Source: Bifidobacterium samirii (lineage in GTDB: Bacteria; Actinomycetota; Actinomycetes; Actinomycetales; Bifidobacteriaceae). Taken from it: a stretch of 64,000 nucleotides of DNA. The stretch lies in assembly GCF_003952945.1 (NCBI RefSeq), contig NZ_QXGK01000004.1, forward strand, positions 62,001 to 126,000, given 5' to 3'. The position numbers and the translations under genes were made by a program. A model generated the notes under the pieces. That model had not been told where the DNA came from. It worked only from the letters and a program-made list of their open reading frames with translations, and made no database searches. Shown piece by piece: positions 52,928-62,673 of this stretch. The stretch's first letter is position 1. The number at the start of each line of letters is the position of its first letter.

Positions 52928-54169
52928 ATGCAGTACAAGAGCATCAGGCAGACCATCGGCATGTCCAGGTCGACGGAGCCGCCGTCGGAGCTGGCGCAAC
53001 GCGAATACGAGTCGCGACTGAACGGGTGGTCGACGTTCCGTTCCGGGATCACGTTCGACGGGCATGAGATGTTCGTCGTATGCTTCCGGGAGCTGAGCAC
53101 GGCGCTCGATGCCGTCAGAGAGCTCGAGGTGCGCGTCGAATCCCTGTGGAACGGGCTGCCGACCATCGCGAGGCGCGCCTATCTGTTCGACCTCATCGGC
53201 GCCGAAGTGCAGAGCACCAACACGATCGAAGGCGTCCATACCACTCGTAGGGAGGTCACGGACGCATTGGAGGCGGCGAGCGGAGAAGGATCGCACAAAC
53301 GGCTGGTGGAATTCGCCAAGCTGTTCCTCGGCCTGTCCGGCGAGGGAGAGCAACGGCTTGACCTGCCGCGAGAACTGCAGGACATCCGCGGCATTTACGA
53401 TCAGGTGACCGCCGGCGAGATCGCGGACAAGAACCGCCCGGACGGTGACCTGTTCCGTCAGGGGAAGGTCGCCGTATGGGATGCGAACGGCCGCAGGCTC
53501 CACGACGGCGCATACCCCGAATCCGAGATCAAGGTGCAGCTGACCAAATGGATCGCTTTGCTCTCCGACGAGGGCATCCCCCCGGTGCTGAGGGCGGCGA
53601 TGTGCCATTACGCCTTCGAATGCATCCATCCGTTCTATGACGGGAACGGCCGGACCGGCAGGTTCCTGATGGCGCTGCAACTGAGCAAGCATCTGAGCGT
53701 GCCCACCGCGATATCGCTCAGTCCGGTCATCGCCGACGCCAAAAGCCAGTACTACAAGGCGTTCGACGACGCTCAATTCCCGCTCAACTGTTCGGATGCG
53801 TCGCTGTTCTGCCATCGGATGGTCCGATTCATCATCACGGCGCAGCGGAACATCATCGACGATCTGGATGGCAGGCGCACCGCGCTGACGGCGGCTCAGG
53901 ACCAGCTTGGCCGCTACGTCGAGCAGGAGGGCCTGACGTCGAACCAGCGGGAGATCCTGTTCCACCTGCTGCAGGTGGAGCTGTTCGACGGCGACCCGCA
54001 GCCGGTGTCGCGCAAGAGCCTGCGCGCCCATCTGGACGTCGGCAACACCAGACTGATGACCTCCATCGAACGTCTGCTCGCGCTGGGACTGCTGCAGGAG
54101 CATGGCATGCGCCCGATCCGGTACTCGCTGTCCGAAGCCGCCCGGGAACGCTTCCTGCGACTGCGGTAG
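52928..54169 (+). CDS. Fic family AMP-transferase, self-inhibited (class II)
   Basis: Fic proteins transfer AMP (or another nucleotide part) from a cofactor to target-protein hydroxyls. The 413-residue protein has the complete motif H234[11 protein letters not shown]245, with all catalytic and phosphate-binding residues intact. The inhibitory helix motif S/T-x-x-x-E-G is at Thr97-Asn-Thr-Ile-Glu101-Gly102, N-terminal to the core, so it is a class II, self-inhibited form. Residues 300-413 form a winged-helix-like domain ([29 protein letters not shown]) that may bind DNA. No separate antitoxin is encoded, as expected when the inhibitor is internal. The promoter region is bounded by an inverted repeat. 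Confidence 0.9.
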   Translation: MQYKSIRQTIGMSRSTEPPSELAQREYESRLNGWSTFRSGITFDGHEMFVVCFRELSTALDAVRELEVRVESLWNGLPTIARRAYLFDLIGAEVQSTNTIEGVHTTRREVTDALEAASGEGSHKRLVEFAKLFLGLSGEGEQRLDLPRELQDIRGIYDQVTAGEIADKNRPDGDLFRQGKVAVWDANGRRLHDGAYPESEIKVQLTKWIALLSDEGIPPVLRAAMCHYAFECIHPFYDGNGRTGRFLMALQLSKHLSVPTAISLSPVIADAKSQYYKAFDDAQFPLNCSDASLFCHRMVRFIITAQRNIIDDLDGRRTALTAAQDQLGRYVEQEGLTSNQREILFHLLQVELFDGDPQPVSRKSLRAHLDVGNTRLMTSIERLLALGLLQEHGMRPIRYSLSEAARERFLRLR

Positions 54170-54219
54170 CGGCCGCGATAGAGGCCGACTCCGGACGTAT
54201 CAGTCATGTACATCAGCGA

Positions 54220-54256
54220 AAAGCCCCGACCGCTCATCTACGAGCGCCGGGGCTTT
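54220..54256. terminator. Bidirectional terminator between fic and the PBECR4-like gene
   Basis: AAAGCCCCG and CGGGGCTTT pair, with an inner GCTC/GAGC step, over 37 bp. A run of A's and T's sits at either end. It lies between converging genes. Confidence 0.82.
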
Positions 54257-54258
54257 GG

Positions 54259-54795
54259 TCAGCCGTCTGTGGTCGGCCGGTATTCGATGCGGTCGATGCG
54301 GTGGATGGCGCTGCCAGGCTTCATGGCTTTCTCGTAGGATTTGCGGACGAGTGACTGCGGGTAGTAATAGTCGTGTTCACGGTCGTAGCCGACGCCGATG
54401 CACCATACGGTGTTGCCGGTATAGAAGAGGATACGGCTGTTGCCTGATTCCACGATGACTTCGGCTTTGTCGAGATGGAAGGCCCCGGTGATGGCTTCGG
54501 CCTTGTATGGGAGCCATCTGGGGTCTCCGTTGGGGGCGAGTTGACGTTCGGAAATACGTTTGCCGGCGGCTATATGTTCGTAGAGTTTGACGTACGGGTA
54601 TCGTCTGGTGCGGGTGCCGTCGGTGTAGTAGTCGAGGCCGCACAGATGAGCGAAGTTCGAAGCCTCCCACCGGACGGGCAGGGCAAATCCGTCCTCGCAG
54701 ATGAACGTGGTGGTCATGCCGACCAGTCTGGAGTATGCGGGGATGGCGGCTCTCGCCGATGCGAGCATGAGGCTCTTGGCCTTGGTTATGTTCAT
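54259..54795 (-). CDS. PBECR4-like putative nuclease-fold protein
   Basis: This 178-residue protein resembles the PBECR4 group of phage/conjugative-element-linked barnase/EndoU/colicin/RelE-like proteins: a strand ending ALPVRWEASNFAHLCGL is followed by a helical stretch and C-terminal beta strands. The match is by pattern, not by alignment, and no catalytic residues were confirmed. The ATG at 54795 follows GGGGGTGCGC. Immediately upstream, the 5' leader contains an intrinsic terminator (54814-54850), which could limit its expression. No antitoxin partner is recognised. It is a fairly recent accessory gene candidate. Confidence 0.5.
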   Translation of the reverse strand: MNITKAKSLMLASARAAIPAYSRLVGMTTTFICEDGFALPVRWEASNFAHLCGLDYYTDGTRTRRYPYVKLYEHIAAGKRISERQLAPNGDPRWLPYKAEAITGAFHLDKAEVIVESGNSRILFYTGNTVWCIGVGYDREHDYYYPQSLVRKSYEKAMKPGSAIHRIDRIEYRPTTDG

Positions 54796-54813
54796 GCGCA
54801 CCCCCGTGAAGTC

Positions 54814-54850
54814 AAAAAAATTAGAGGGGCATCCGGCGAAGATGCCCCTC
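54814..54850 (-). terminator. Intrinsic terminator/attenuator with U-tract before the PBECR4-like gene
   Basis: GAGGGGCATC and GATGCCCCTC form a perfect 10-bp stem with a 7-base loop, followed on the minus strand by TAA and seven T's. It is one of the few terminators here with a U-tract. It is 18 bp before the start codon, so it either ends a small upstream transcript or attenuates the gene. Confidence 0.8.
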
Positions 54851-55215
54851 CGAAGCCGCGTGACCGTCTTTTTACAGTCTTCTGCATGACTAAACCCGAA
54901 GGTCTGTTGTGGCATCGGTCCGTCCAAACCGTCTGGCCCTGCCAGTGGGCGGTGACATCCAGCTCTCGCGGGTGGCGTTCATGATTGCGCCATCGGATGC
55001 CTGCGGCAGCCGGTCATGCGGCCTCAAGCCGGAAATCCCGCCCCACCAGCAAGGCGGACTCAGGCTTTCAAGCTCGCCTCACAGCCTAACATCCTCATCG
55101 ACGAAAAGCCAACTCCTGTGCCGTCAGCGAGACGCGACAGGAACACTGCCGCCCCTCAAAGGGGATCCCATCGTGATTCCATCCGCACGGGAAACACCGG
55201 TTTCCCGATAATCGA
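54851..55215. other. Intergenic region with no supported gene
   Basis: I found no ORF or RNA gene that I can support in this 365-bp stretch. It contains short Cys/Lys-codon-free reading frames and no tRNA-like fold. It lies upstream of the attenuator and downstream of the ychF terminator. A short RNA or peptide encoded in reverse orientation is possible but unsupported. Confidence 0.5.
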
Positions 55216-55271
55216 AAAGCGGCGTGGTACCCGCGTTCCAGAACTCCGAAACGCGGGCACCACGCCGTTTT
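55216..55271 (-). terminator. Long hairpin terminator after ychF
   Basis: Arms of 22 bp (55216-55237 and 55250-55271) pair with only two mismatches. The ends are AAAG and TTTT. It lies 12 bp from the ychF stop. Confidence 0.85.
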
Positions 55272-55282
55272 CGGCAACCGGC

Positions 55283-56383
<1,101 letters not shown>

Positions 56384-56424
56384 GCCTTCCAGTCTAAGGC
56401 CACGCTGGACGTCGGCGCGGGCCG

Positions 56425-56991
56425 TCAGCCGAGCGACGCCGCGCGGTCGCGCCATGCGTCGCCGACCGGCACGAGCGTGACGGTGCGCACGCCGTCGCCG
56501 GTCAGTTCACCGTCGGCGGACGTCGCCGCGCCGGCGCGCACGGAGCGGTCGATGTGGATCTCGAGCCGTTCCGGTGCGAGCGCGGCGGCCATCTGCTCGC
56601 CCCATTCCATCAGCACGACCGTGCCGGCGCCGGGCGATTCGAGCTCCTCGTCGAGGCCGAGCGATTCGAGCTCGTCCAGGAGACGGCCGATCGCGTCCTG
56701 GCCGGGCGCGTACGCATTGCCGCCCAGCCGGTACGCGTCGACGTGCACGAGGTGTGCGGGCGAGCCGTCGGCGAGACGACCGTCGAGTTCGCGCGCGATG
56801 GTGAACGTGGGCGACACGATCGGCTCGTCGATGCCCAGTCCCCGTCCGAAGCCCTGTGCGAGCGTGGTCTTGCCGGCGCCGAGCGGGCCGGACAGGAGCA
56901 GCACGTCGCCGCCGCGCACGATGCGCGCGAGGCGTTCGCCCAGCGCGCGCATGTCGTCGCCGGTGGGCACGTCGATGGTGATTGCGGTCAT
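56425..56991 (-). CDS. tsaE: tRNA threonylcarbamoyladenosine biosynthesis ATPase
   Basis: TsaE hydrolyses ATP to cycle the TsaB-TsaD complex that makes t6A37 on ANN-decoding tRNAs. The 188-residue product has Walker A GPLGAGKTTLAQGF, SPTFTIARE and HVDAYRL (with the catalytic Asp), and a C-terminal extension of about 30 residues. No tsaB or tsaD lies next to it here. It lies 41 bp before ychF. The ATG at 56991 is near GGGAGGACCC. Confidence 0.93.
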   Translation of the reverse strand: MTAITIDVPTGDDMRALGERLARIVRGGDVLLLSGPLGAGKTTLAQGFGRGLGIDEPIVSPTFTIARELDGRLADGSPAHLVHVDAYRLGGNAYAPGQDAIGRLLDELESLGLDEELESPGAGTVVLMEWGEQMAAALAPERLEIHIDRSVRAGAATSADGELTGDGVRTVTLVPVGDAWRDRAASLG

Positions 56992-57091
56992 GGTCGTGGG
57001 TCCTCCCCTGTTCCGTGTCGTCTGATAGGTGCGGGTCCGATGCGGCCGGATGCCGGCGGTCGCGCCCGTGGTTCCGTGGCGGTCGCGGCCG

Positions 57092-58066
57092 TCAGCGTCC
57101 CTTGTGGCTGATCGCCTCGATGCAGCGTTCGAGCGCGTACACCGGGTCGCCGCCGTTCGTCTTGCTCTGTTCGTCGGCCCATGCGAGCAGCTGCACGCAG
57201 CGGGCCATGCCGGCGGACGTCCATCCGCCCAGCTGGCGCATCGAGTTCTTGAGCACCCACGGGTTCATCTTCGCCTCGGCCGTGCTCAGCGTGCCGGATT
57301 TGACGGCGGACGCCTTGGCGAGGCCGCGCAGTTTCATCGCGAGCGCGCCGATGAGCGCGATCGGGTCGGTGCCCTGTTCGACGGCGGCGCGCATCTGCAC
57401 GATCGCGTCGGCGGTGCGTCCGGCGATGGCCGCGTCGGCGACGGCGAATCCGGTGACCTGCGGGTTGGCGGTCATGTACTGGTTGACGCGTTCGATGCCG
57501 ATCGGGTCGTCGTCGAAGTCGAAGCACAGCTGGTCGCACATGGCGGCGAGTTCGCCGGTGCGTTCGCCGAGCACGGCGACGAGCTGCTGGGCGGCGAGCG
57601 GGTCGACGCGGCGCCCCTGCCGTTCGAAGCGTTGGATGGTGAAGTTGAGTTTCGCGTCGGCCTTCTTGAGGTCGGGGACGGTCTCCTTGCGCGCGCCGGC
57701 CTTCTCGAGCCGGTCGACGAGCCGTTTGCCCTTCACTCCGCCGTCGTGGCGGCAGATGACGACGCTGGCGTCCGTCGGATCGTCGGCGGCCTGTCCGCAG
57801 TAGTCGACGATCGCGTCGCCGAGTTTCTCGTCGGCGTTCTGCAGGTTGGTGACGACGACGATGGCCGCGTCGCTGAGCAGCGACGGGCTGACGGCCTCGT
57901 CGAACGCGTAGCGTCCGGCGACGGTCGCGTCGAGTTCGACGGTTTCGGCGTCGGGGCGCCGGTGTTCGGCCTGGATGCGCAGGTCCCGTGCCGTCTGCTC
58001 GTTGAGGTACGGGTCGCCGCCGTATACGATGCGTACCGGCGCGCCCGCCCCTGCCTTTTTCGCCAT
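57092..58066 (-). CDS. holA: DNA polymerase III delta subunit
   Basis: HolA opens the sliding clamp as part of the clamp-loader. The 324-residue protein has the degenerate AAA+ N-terminal domain (RIVYGGDPYLNEQTARDL), a central FTIQRFERQGRRVDPLAAQQLV-like region and the C-terminal collar domain with WVLKNSMRQLGGWT. The ATG at 58066 (MAKKAGAG) is preferred; upstream in-frame codons run into comEC. It sits downstream of comEC, as in many Gram-positive genomes. Confidence 0.93.
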   Translation of the reverse strand: MAKKAGAGAPVRIVYGGDPYLNEQTARDLRIQAEHRRPDAETVELDATVAGRYAFDEAVSPSLLSDAAIVVVTNLQNADEKLGDAIVDYCGQAADDPTDASVVICRHDGGVKGKRLVDRLEKAGARKETVPDLKKADAKLNFTIQRFERQGRRVDPLAAQQLVAVLGERTGELAAMCDQLCFDFDDDPIGIERVNQYMTANPQVTGFAVADAAIAGRTADAIVQMRAAVEQGTDPIALIGALAMKLRGLAKASAVKSGTLSTAEAKMNPWVLKNSMRQLGGWTSAGMARCVQLLAWADEQSKTNGGDPVYALERCIEAISHKGR

Positions 58067-58143
58067 GCCCACCAATCTGACCGTATCGCTGGACAACGCC
58101 GTCCGCGCGCGGGGCCGTGCATGGGTCCGATCGTAGGTCCCGG

Positions 58144-60120
58144 TCATGGTCCGGCCTCCCGTCCGGGCGGGTCCGCCCAGTCGGTGCCGAACGCGTCCGC
58201 GGTGCGCTCCCACCATAGGGCGATCCGGTCGCGGATGCGCGGGCGGAACGACTGGCCGGGCAGGCCGGGCACGTCCGTGCGCAGCCGTCGCGCGAGCCGT
58301 CGCCCGGCGACGACCAGCAGGGCGAGCGCCGTTTCGGCGGCGAGCATCAACACCGCGCCGGCGATGCCGTCGACCCATGGGAGGGTCGCGTGTTCGCCGG
58401 CGGCGAGTCGGGAGGCGACGGCTTCCATGACGCGCGTGCCGCATGCGGCGAGCCGGGCGGGCGGGTAGCCGAGGACGGGGCTGATCCAGGAGAGGGCGAG
58501 CGAGGCGAGGCCGGCCATCGTGGCGAGGTCGACGAACGGCGAGACGAGCAGGTTGGCGGGGATGGAGGCGAGCGGCAGTTCGGGGCTCATGATGATCTGG
58601 ATGGGCAGGGTGAGGCTCTGCGCGGCGACGGTCATGGCGAGCGGCGCGGCGAGGAAGGCGGGCAGCAGCATGCCGAGCCATGCGCCGATCGGCCCGGCGA
58701 GGAGCACGATGCCGAGTACGGCGGCGCCGGAGAGCGCGAACCCGTAGCTGCGCGCCATGGTCGGGTCGACGGCGAGGACGATGAGGACGGTCCAGCTCAG
58801 CGCGCTGACGGATTGGCTGCGGCGGCCGAGCCAGTGGGCGCCGGCGCCGATGAGTCCCATGACGAGCGCGCGGCGCACCGAATCGGACGGGTACATGCCG
58901 GCGGCGAGCAGCAGGTATGCGCCGGCCACGCATGCGGCGGTGATGCGCCGCGGCGTGAGGAACCGGGCGCACAGGCGGCGGATCAGGCCGGCGACGAGCA
59001 TGAAATGGCCGCCGGATACGGCCATGAGATGCATGATGCCGGATCGTCGGAAGTCGTCCTCGACGCGCTGCGCGTACGTGCCGTCGATGCGGGAGACGGT
59101 GCCGTCCGCGGCGACATGGTCCTGGCCGAGCATGCCGAGCGTGAGCCCGGGCACGAGGATACGGCCCTGGTCGGGCAGCCGGTCGGCGACGGCGAAGAAC
59201 GCGTCGTGCATGCGGGCGATGACGCGCTTGTGCAGGCAGGGTGCGCGGATCGTCTCGATGCCGGACGATCCGCCGGCGGTCTCGCTGCCGGCGGTCAGCC
59301 ACAATGGCTGCCGCCCGTAACGCGCCTCCGTCAGCACGCCGCGCACGCGTACCGTCGCGCCGTCGGCGAGCGCCGCGCAGTCGCGGCCGGACGCGTACAG
59401 TCGCGCCGGCATCGCGGACGCGCGTTCGACGAGCGCGTCGGCCGCGGCGGGGTCGGCGGCACTGACGACGGCGGTGTTCTCCCCCGTTCGTTCCGTCATG
59501 CCGGTCGTGCCGAGGACGTCAGCCGGCGCGGCGACGGCGTCGATGATGACGTCGGCCTGGCAGTCGGTGTCGCGCGTGTCGGCGACGGCGGCGGGCGTGC
59601 GGATGCGCACGCGGACGGTGACCGTCGTGTCGCCGGCGCGGACGGCCGTGGCCGCCGGGTCGGCCCATTGCCGCAGGTCGACGGCGAGCGTGGCGACGCC
59701 GATGGTCAGCGCGGCGGCGCAGGCGACCGTCATGATGCCGTGCGTTATGCGCATGCCGCGCGCCACGGGAGGTGCGAATATCCGGTGGACCGGCAGGACG
59801 GTCAGGATGACCAGTATGGCGGTGATGGCGACCGGCGCAATCGCGATGAGGACTCCGGCCACGATCGAATCCGGACCGGCTGCCGTTGCCGTGGCCGTAT
59901 CCAATGTCGGTATCGGAGTCGTGGATGGCATCGCGTCTGACGCTGCGGAGGCAGTGGTCGAAGCCGACGATGCGGGCGGACCTTCCATGATGGTCGTGAA
60001 TCCGTGGTGGACGGCGAGGCCGGACGCCCATGCGAACAGGGCTGCGGGCAGCATCCGCCAGTCGCGGCTCCCCTGTTCTCGATCCTTCCACCGCCGGTCC
60101 CGTTCGTGTCGGACGCTCAT
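58144..60120 (-). CDS. comEC: ComEC/Rec2-family competence channel protein, without the nuclease domain
   Basis: ComEC forms the inner-membrane DNA channel of natural transformation. The 658-residue product has an N-terminal region with three helices, an OB-like extracytoplasmic segment (about 180-290) and the Competence domain with many helices (about 330-590, MHLMAVSGGHFMLVAGLIRRL). The metallo-beta-lactamase-like nuclease domain found at the C-terminus in Bacillus ComEC is absent: the protein ends about 60 residues after the last helix. The ATG at 60120 overlaps the comEA stop by 4 bases (ATGA). It is translationally coupled to comEA. Confidence 0.92.
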   Translation of the reverse strand: MSVRHERDRRWKDREQGSRDWRMLPAALFAWASGLAVHHGFTTIMEGPPASSASTTASAASDAMPSTTPIPTLDTATATAAGPDSIVAGVLIAIAPVAITAILVILTVLPVHRIFAPPVARGMRITHGIMTVACAAALTIGVATLAVDLRQWADPAATAVRAGDTTVTVRVRIRTPAAVADTRDTDCQADVIIDAVAAPADVLGTTGMTERTGENTAVVSAADPAAADALVERASAMPARLYASGRDCAALADGATVRVRGVLTEARYGRQPLWLTAGSETAGGSSGIETIRAPCLHKRVIARMHDAFFAVADRLPDQGRILVPGLTLGMLGQDHVAADGTVSRIDGTYAQRVEDDFRRSGIMHLMAVSGGHFMLVAGLIRRLCARFLTPRRITAACVAGAYLLLAAGMYPSDSVRRALVMGLIGAGAHWLGRRSQSVSALSWTVLIVLAVDPTMARSYGFALSGAAVLGIVLLAGPIGAWLGMLLPAFLAAPLAMTVAAQSLTLPIQIIMSPELPLASIPANLLVSPFVDLATMAGLASLALSWISPVLGYPPARLAACGTRVMEAVASRLAAGEHATLPWVDGIAGAVLMLAAETALALLVVAGRRLARRLRTDVPGLPGQSFRPRIRDRIALWWERTADAFGTDWADPPGREAGP

Positions 60121-61103
60121 CGGACCGTCACCTGATCCCTGATCTTGGCGAGGGTCTTCGCGCCGATGCCTTTGACGTCGAGCAGCTGGTCGACGCTGTC
60201 GAACCGCCCGTGCTGCGTGCGGTAGTCGATGATGCGCCCGGCGGTGACCGGCCCGATGCCGTTGATGGTCTGCAGTTCGTCCGACGTGGCCGTGTTGAGG
60301 TCGATGCGCCCGTCGTCGGGGGCGGCGGCCTCGGCGGACGGCCGATTCCCATCGTTCGCGCTCGACTCGCCGACGCCGGGATTCCCGCCGTCGTCCGTCG
60401 GCCCGACGCCATCGGCGGCTGTACCGTCACCCTCCGATGTCGTACCAGCGGAATCGTCGGAGGATGATGCACCGGCACCGTCCGGGGATGTCCGCTCCCC
60501 CGTCGCAACGTCCGACTGCCCGCCGCCGACCCCGCCGTTCCCACTACCGTCATCGTCGCCGACGGCGCCACCGTGGTCGCCGGCGACGCGCGTCGCGGCG
60601 TTCGCGGCGGACAGGGCGGTCTCGTAGCGGATCGCCTGACTGAGAAGCATGGTCAGGCTGGCCGACAGTGCTGCGGCGAGCAGCAGGATCGCGCCCAGCG
60701 CGTGCGTCGGCGTGAACGCGAGTCGCGGACGGTCGCGTCGGACGCGGCCGCGTTCCGTCTCGCCGTCCGACGATCGCACGCCGGTCAGGTCAGCCAGCGA
60801 CGCACGTTCCGCAGCGACGGCGCGGACATCGGCGTGGCGCCCTGCAGCGGCCGACTTGCGACAATCCGACGCATGACGGCCGTTCGACTGCGCCACCGTC
60901 GGTATCGGCGACGGCGGTGGCGGCGGAGGACCGACCGCCGCAACCATCGGAGCCGACGATGCCGGCCTGTCAGCCAACCCGCGCAGCCGCGAACCAGCCG
61001 CACCGGCGGCGGACACGGCGTGGCCGGCCGCACCGACCGCTCCGAGGCCGGCGTCACCGGTGCCGGCCGTCGATCCGGCCGGGAGTATGCGAAAGGCGCC
61101 CAT
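60117..61103 (-). CDS. comEA: ComEA-like DNA-binding protein
   Basis: ComEA captures DNA at the cell surface. The 328-residue product has a long Ala/Pro-rich N-terminal cytoplasmic part (about 1-150), one membrane segment (about 155-175, HALGAILLLAAALSASLTMLL), an Asp/Ser/Gly-rich linker and the C-terminal helix-hairpin-helix pair (LNTATSDELQTINGIGPVTA and VKGIGAKTLAKI). The start is uncertain: ATG at 61103, or GTG at 61112. Both lie on or next to the right arm of a large inverted repeat that would hide them in an RNA hairpin. The stop overlaps the comEC start. Confidence 0.85.
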   Translation of the reverse strand: MGAFRILPAGSTAGTGDAGLGAVGAAGHAVSAAGAAGSRLRGLADRPASSAPMVAAVGPPPPPPSPIPTVAQSNGRHASDCRKSAAAGRHADVRAVAAERASLADLTGVRSSDGETERGRVRRDRPRLAFTPTHALGAILLLAAALSASLTMLLSQAIRYETALSAANAATRVAGDHGGAVGDDDGSGNGGVGGGQSDVATGERTSPDGAGASSSDDSAGTTSEGDGTAADGVGPTDDGGNPGVGESSANDGNRPSAEAAAPDDGRIDLNTATSDELQTINGIGPVTAGRIIDYRTQHGRFDSVDQLLDVKGIGAKTLAKIRDQVTVR

Positions 61104-61135
61104 GCATGCCACGATGGGTCATGCATGGGCGCCTT
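61093..61135 (-). promoter_or_regulatory. 16-bp inverted repeat over the comEA start codon
   Basis: AAGGCGCCCATGCATG (61093-61108) and CATGCATGGGCGCCTT (61120-61135) are a perfect inverted pair with an 11-base loop. Each arm holds ATGCATG. In the comEA transcript this forms a strong hairpin that covers the proposed start codon. Confidence 0.7.
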
Positions 61136-61172
61136 GTCCAGCGCGACCGGGTCATGTGGTCGAACGCTCGGG

Positions 61173-61195
61173 TTATCCACAACAGGTTATCCACA
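61173..61195 (+). promoter_or_regulatory. Two tandem DnaA-box-like sequences
   Basis: TTATCCACA appears at 61173-61181 and 61187-61195, both perfect to the consensus, in the same orientation and 5 bp apart. They are in the 206-bp gap between comEA and the gluconate permease gene. No dnaA or dnaN is nearby, so this is not an evident origin. Confidence 0.7.
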
Positions 61196-61309
61196 CGAGC
61201 GCCGGGCCTCCCGCACCGGCGTCGTTATGACGGCATGAGGCCGAATCCACGCCCTGCCTCAGCAGATAGGTAGTGCGACTTCACCATCCACATCGCATCG
61301 GGCTGGGAA

Positions 61310-62644
61310 TCATACGATCAGGGACAGTCCAAGCACCGACACGAGTCCCGTCACCGACATCACCGTGGTGGCGGCCGTCCAGGACATGAAGGTCTCCTTG
61401 AGGGTGAGGCCGAAGTATTCCTTGATCATCCAGAATCCCGCGTCGTTGACGTGGTCGGCGATCACGGAACCGGCTCCCACCGCCAGCACCATCAGGGCCG
61501 GATTGACCGGGGACAGCGCCATCAGCGGAGCCACCAGTCCGGCCGCGGTCAACGATGCGACGGTGGCCGATCCCAGACATAGACGCAGCACAGCGGCCAC
61601 CAGCCACGCCGCGATGAGCGGAGGCATGTTGATATCGGCGAACAGGTTGGAGACGTAGTCGGAGATGCCGCCGTCCACGAGCACCTGCTTGAATGCGCCG
61701 CCACCGCCGATGATGAGCAGCATCATGGCTATCTGCTTGACGGACGCGGTCATCGAACCGGCGATCTCGGTCATGGTCCTGCCCCGGGCGAATCCCATGG
61801 ACCAGACCGCGAACAGCATGGACAGCAGCATCGCCGCATCGGGAGCGCCGACGAACTGGATGACCTGGTTGATCGCATTGCCTTCCGGGAGCGCGAACGA
61901 GCAGATCGTGGCGACGGAGATCAGCAGCACCGGCATCATGGAGGTGAGTACGGAGATGGCGAAACCGGGGGTCTCGTCCTCGTCGAACTCGTGGAATTCG
62001 CCCAGCACCGCGATGTCGACGTTCCTGCGGTACAGCCCCGGCTTGATTCGATGCAGCAGCATGTTGAACAACGGACCGGCTACGATGACCGTTGGAACGG
62101 CGACGATGACGCCGTAGAGCAGAACATGCCCCATGTTCGCACCGAGGGTCTCGGTGATGGCGGTCGGCGCCGGATGCGGCGGCAGGAATGCATGCGCCAC
62201 ATTAAGGGTGATGGCCATCGGAATGCCGAGATACATGAGCGGCAGGTCAAGTTCGCGGGCGATCACGAAGATGATCGGCAGCAGGACCACAAGACCCACT
62301 TCGAAGAACAGGGCGAAGCCCACGATGAACGCCGCGAGCACCACGGCGATCTGGATATGACGCTGGCCGAATCGCCGGATCAGCGTCATGGCGATGCGAT
62401 GCCCGCCGCCGGAGTCCGAGACGAGCTTGCCGAGCATGGATCCGAATCCGAAGATGACGGCCAGATGGCCGAGCTGACCTCCGATGCCGGTTTCGATGGT
62501 GCTTGGAATGTCACCGACCGGAATCCTGAGTACGAGCGCAGTCAGGAAGGAGACGACGATCAGCGAGACGAAGGTGTTGAGCTTGCATTTGACGATCAGG
62601 ACGATGAGCACTGCCACGGCGCAGGCCACGATGAGCAAAGGCAT
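61310..62644 (-). CDS. gntP: GntP family gluconate:H+ symporter
   Basis: The 444-residue membrane protein has about twelve to fourteen helices and the GntP hallmarks FGFGSMLGKLVSDSGG, HAFLPPHPAP, LIIGGGGAFKQVL and the C-terminal GAGSVIADHVNDAGFW. It takes up gluconate or related sugar acids. The ATG at 62644 follows GGAG at the right distance; a GTG at 62656 would add four residues. It follows the dehydrogenase gene by 29 bp, so the two are likely one transcript behind the LacI-type operators. Confidence 0.94.
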   Translation of the reverse strand: MPLLIVACAVAVLIVLIVKCKLNTFVSLIVVSFLTALVLRIPVGDIPSTIETGIGGQLGHLAVIFGFGSMLGKLVSDSGGGHRIAMTLIRRFGQRHIQIAVVLAAFIVGFALFFEVGLVVLLPIIFVIARELDLPLMYLGIPMAITLNVAHAFLPPHPAPTAITETLGANMGHVLLYGVIVAVPTVIVAGPLFNMLLHRIKPGLYRRNVDIAVLGEFHEFDEDETPGFAISVLTSMMPVLLISVATICSFALPEGNAINQVIQFVGAPDAAMLLSMLFAVWSMGFARGRTMTEIAGSMTASVKQIAMMLLIIGGGGAFKQVLVDGGISDYVSNLFADINMPPLIAAWLVAAVLRLCLGSATVASLTAAGLVAPLMALSPVNPALMVLAVGAGSVIADHVNDAGFWMIKEYFGLTLKETFMSWTAATTVMSVTGLVSVLGLSLIV

Positions 62645-62673
62645 GATGTTCTCCACTCAGAGGACCGTCGATG

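Noticed and set aside
54851-55215. A tRNA, tmRNA or other structured RNA gene
   Set aside because: No cloverleaf or T-arm GTTCGA pattern was found, and only an attenuator and the ychF terminator are clear.
61173-61195. Chromosome origin or DnaA-box cluster as oriC
   Set aside because: Only two boxes are present, with no AT-rich unwinding region and no dnaA, dnaN or recF nearby.
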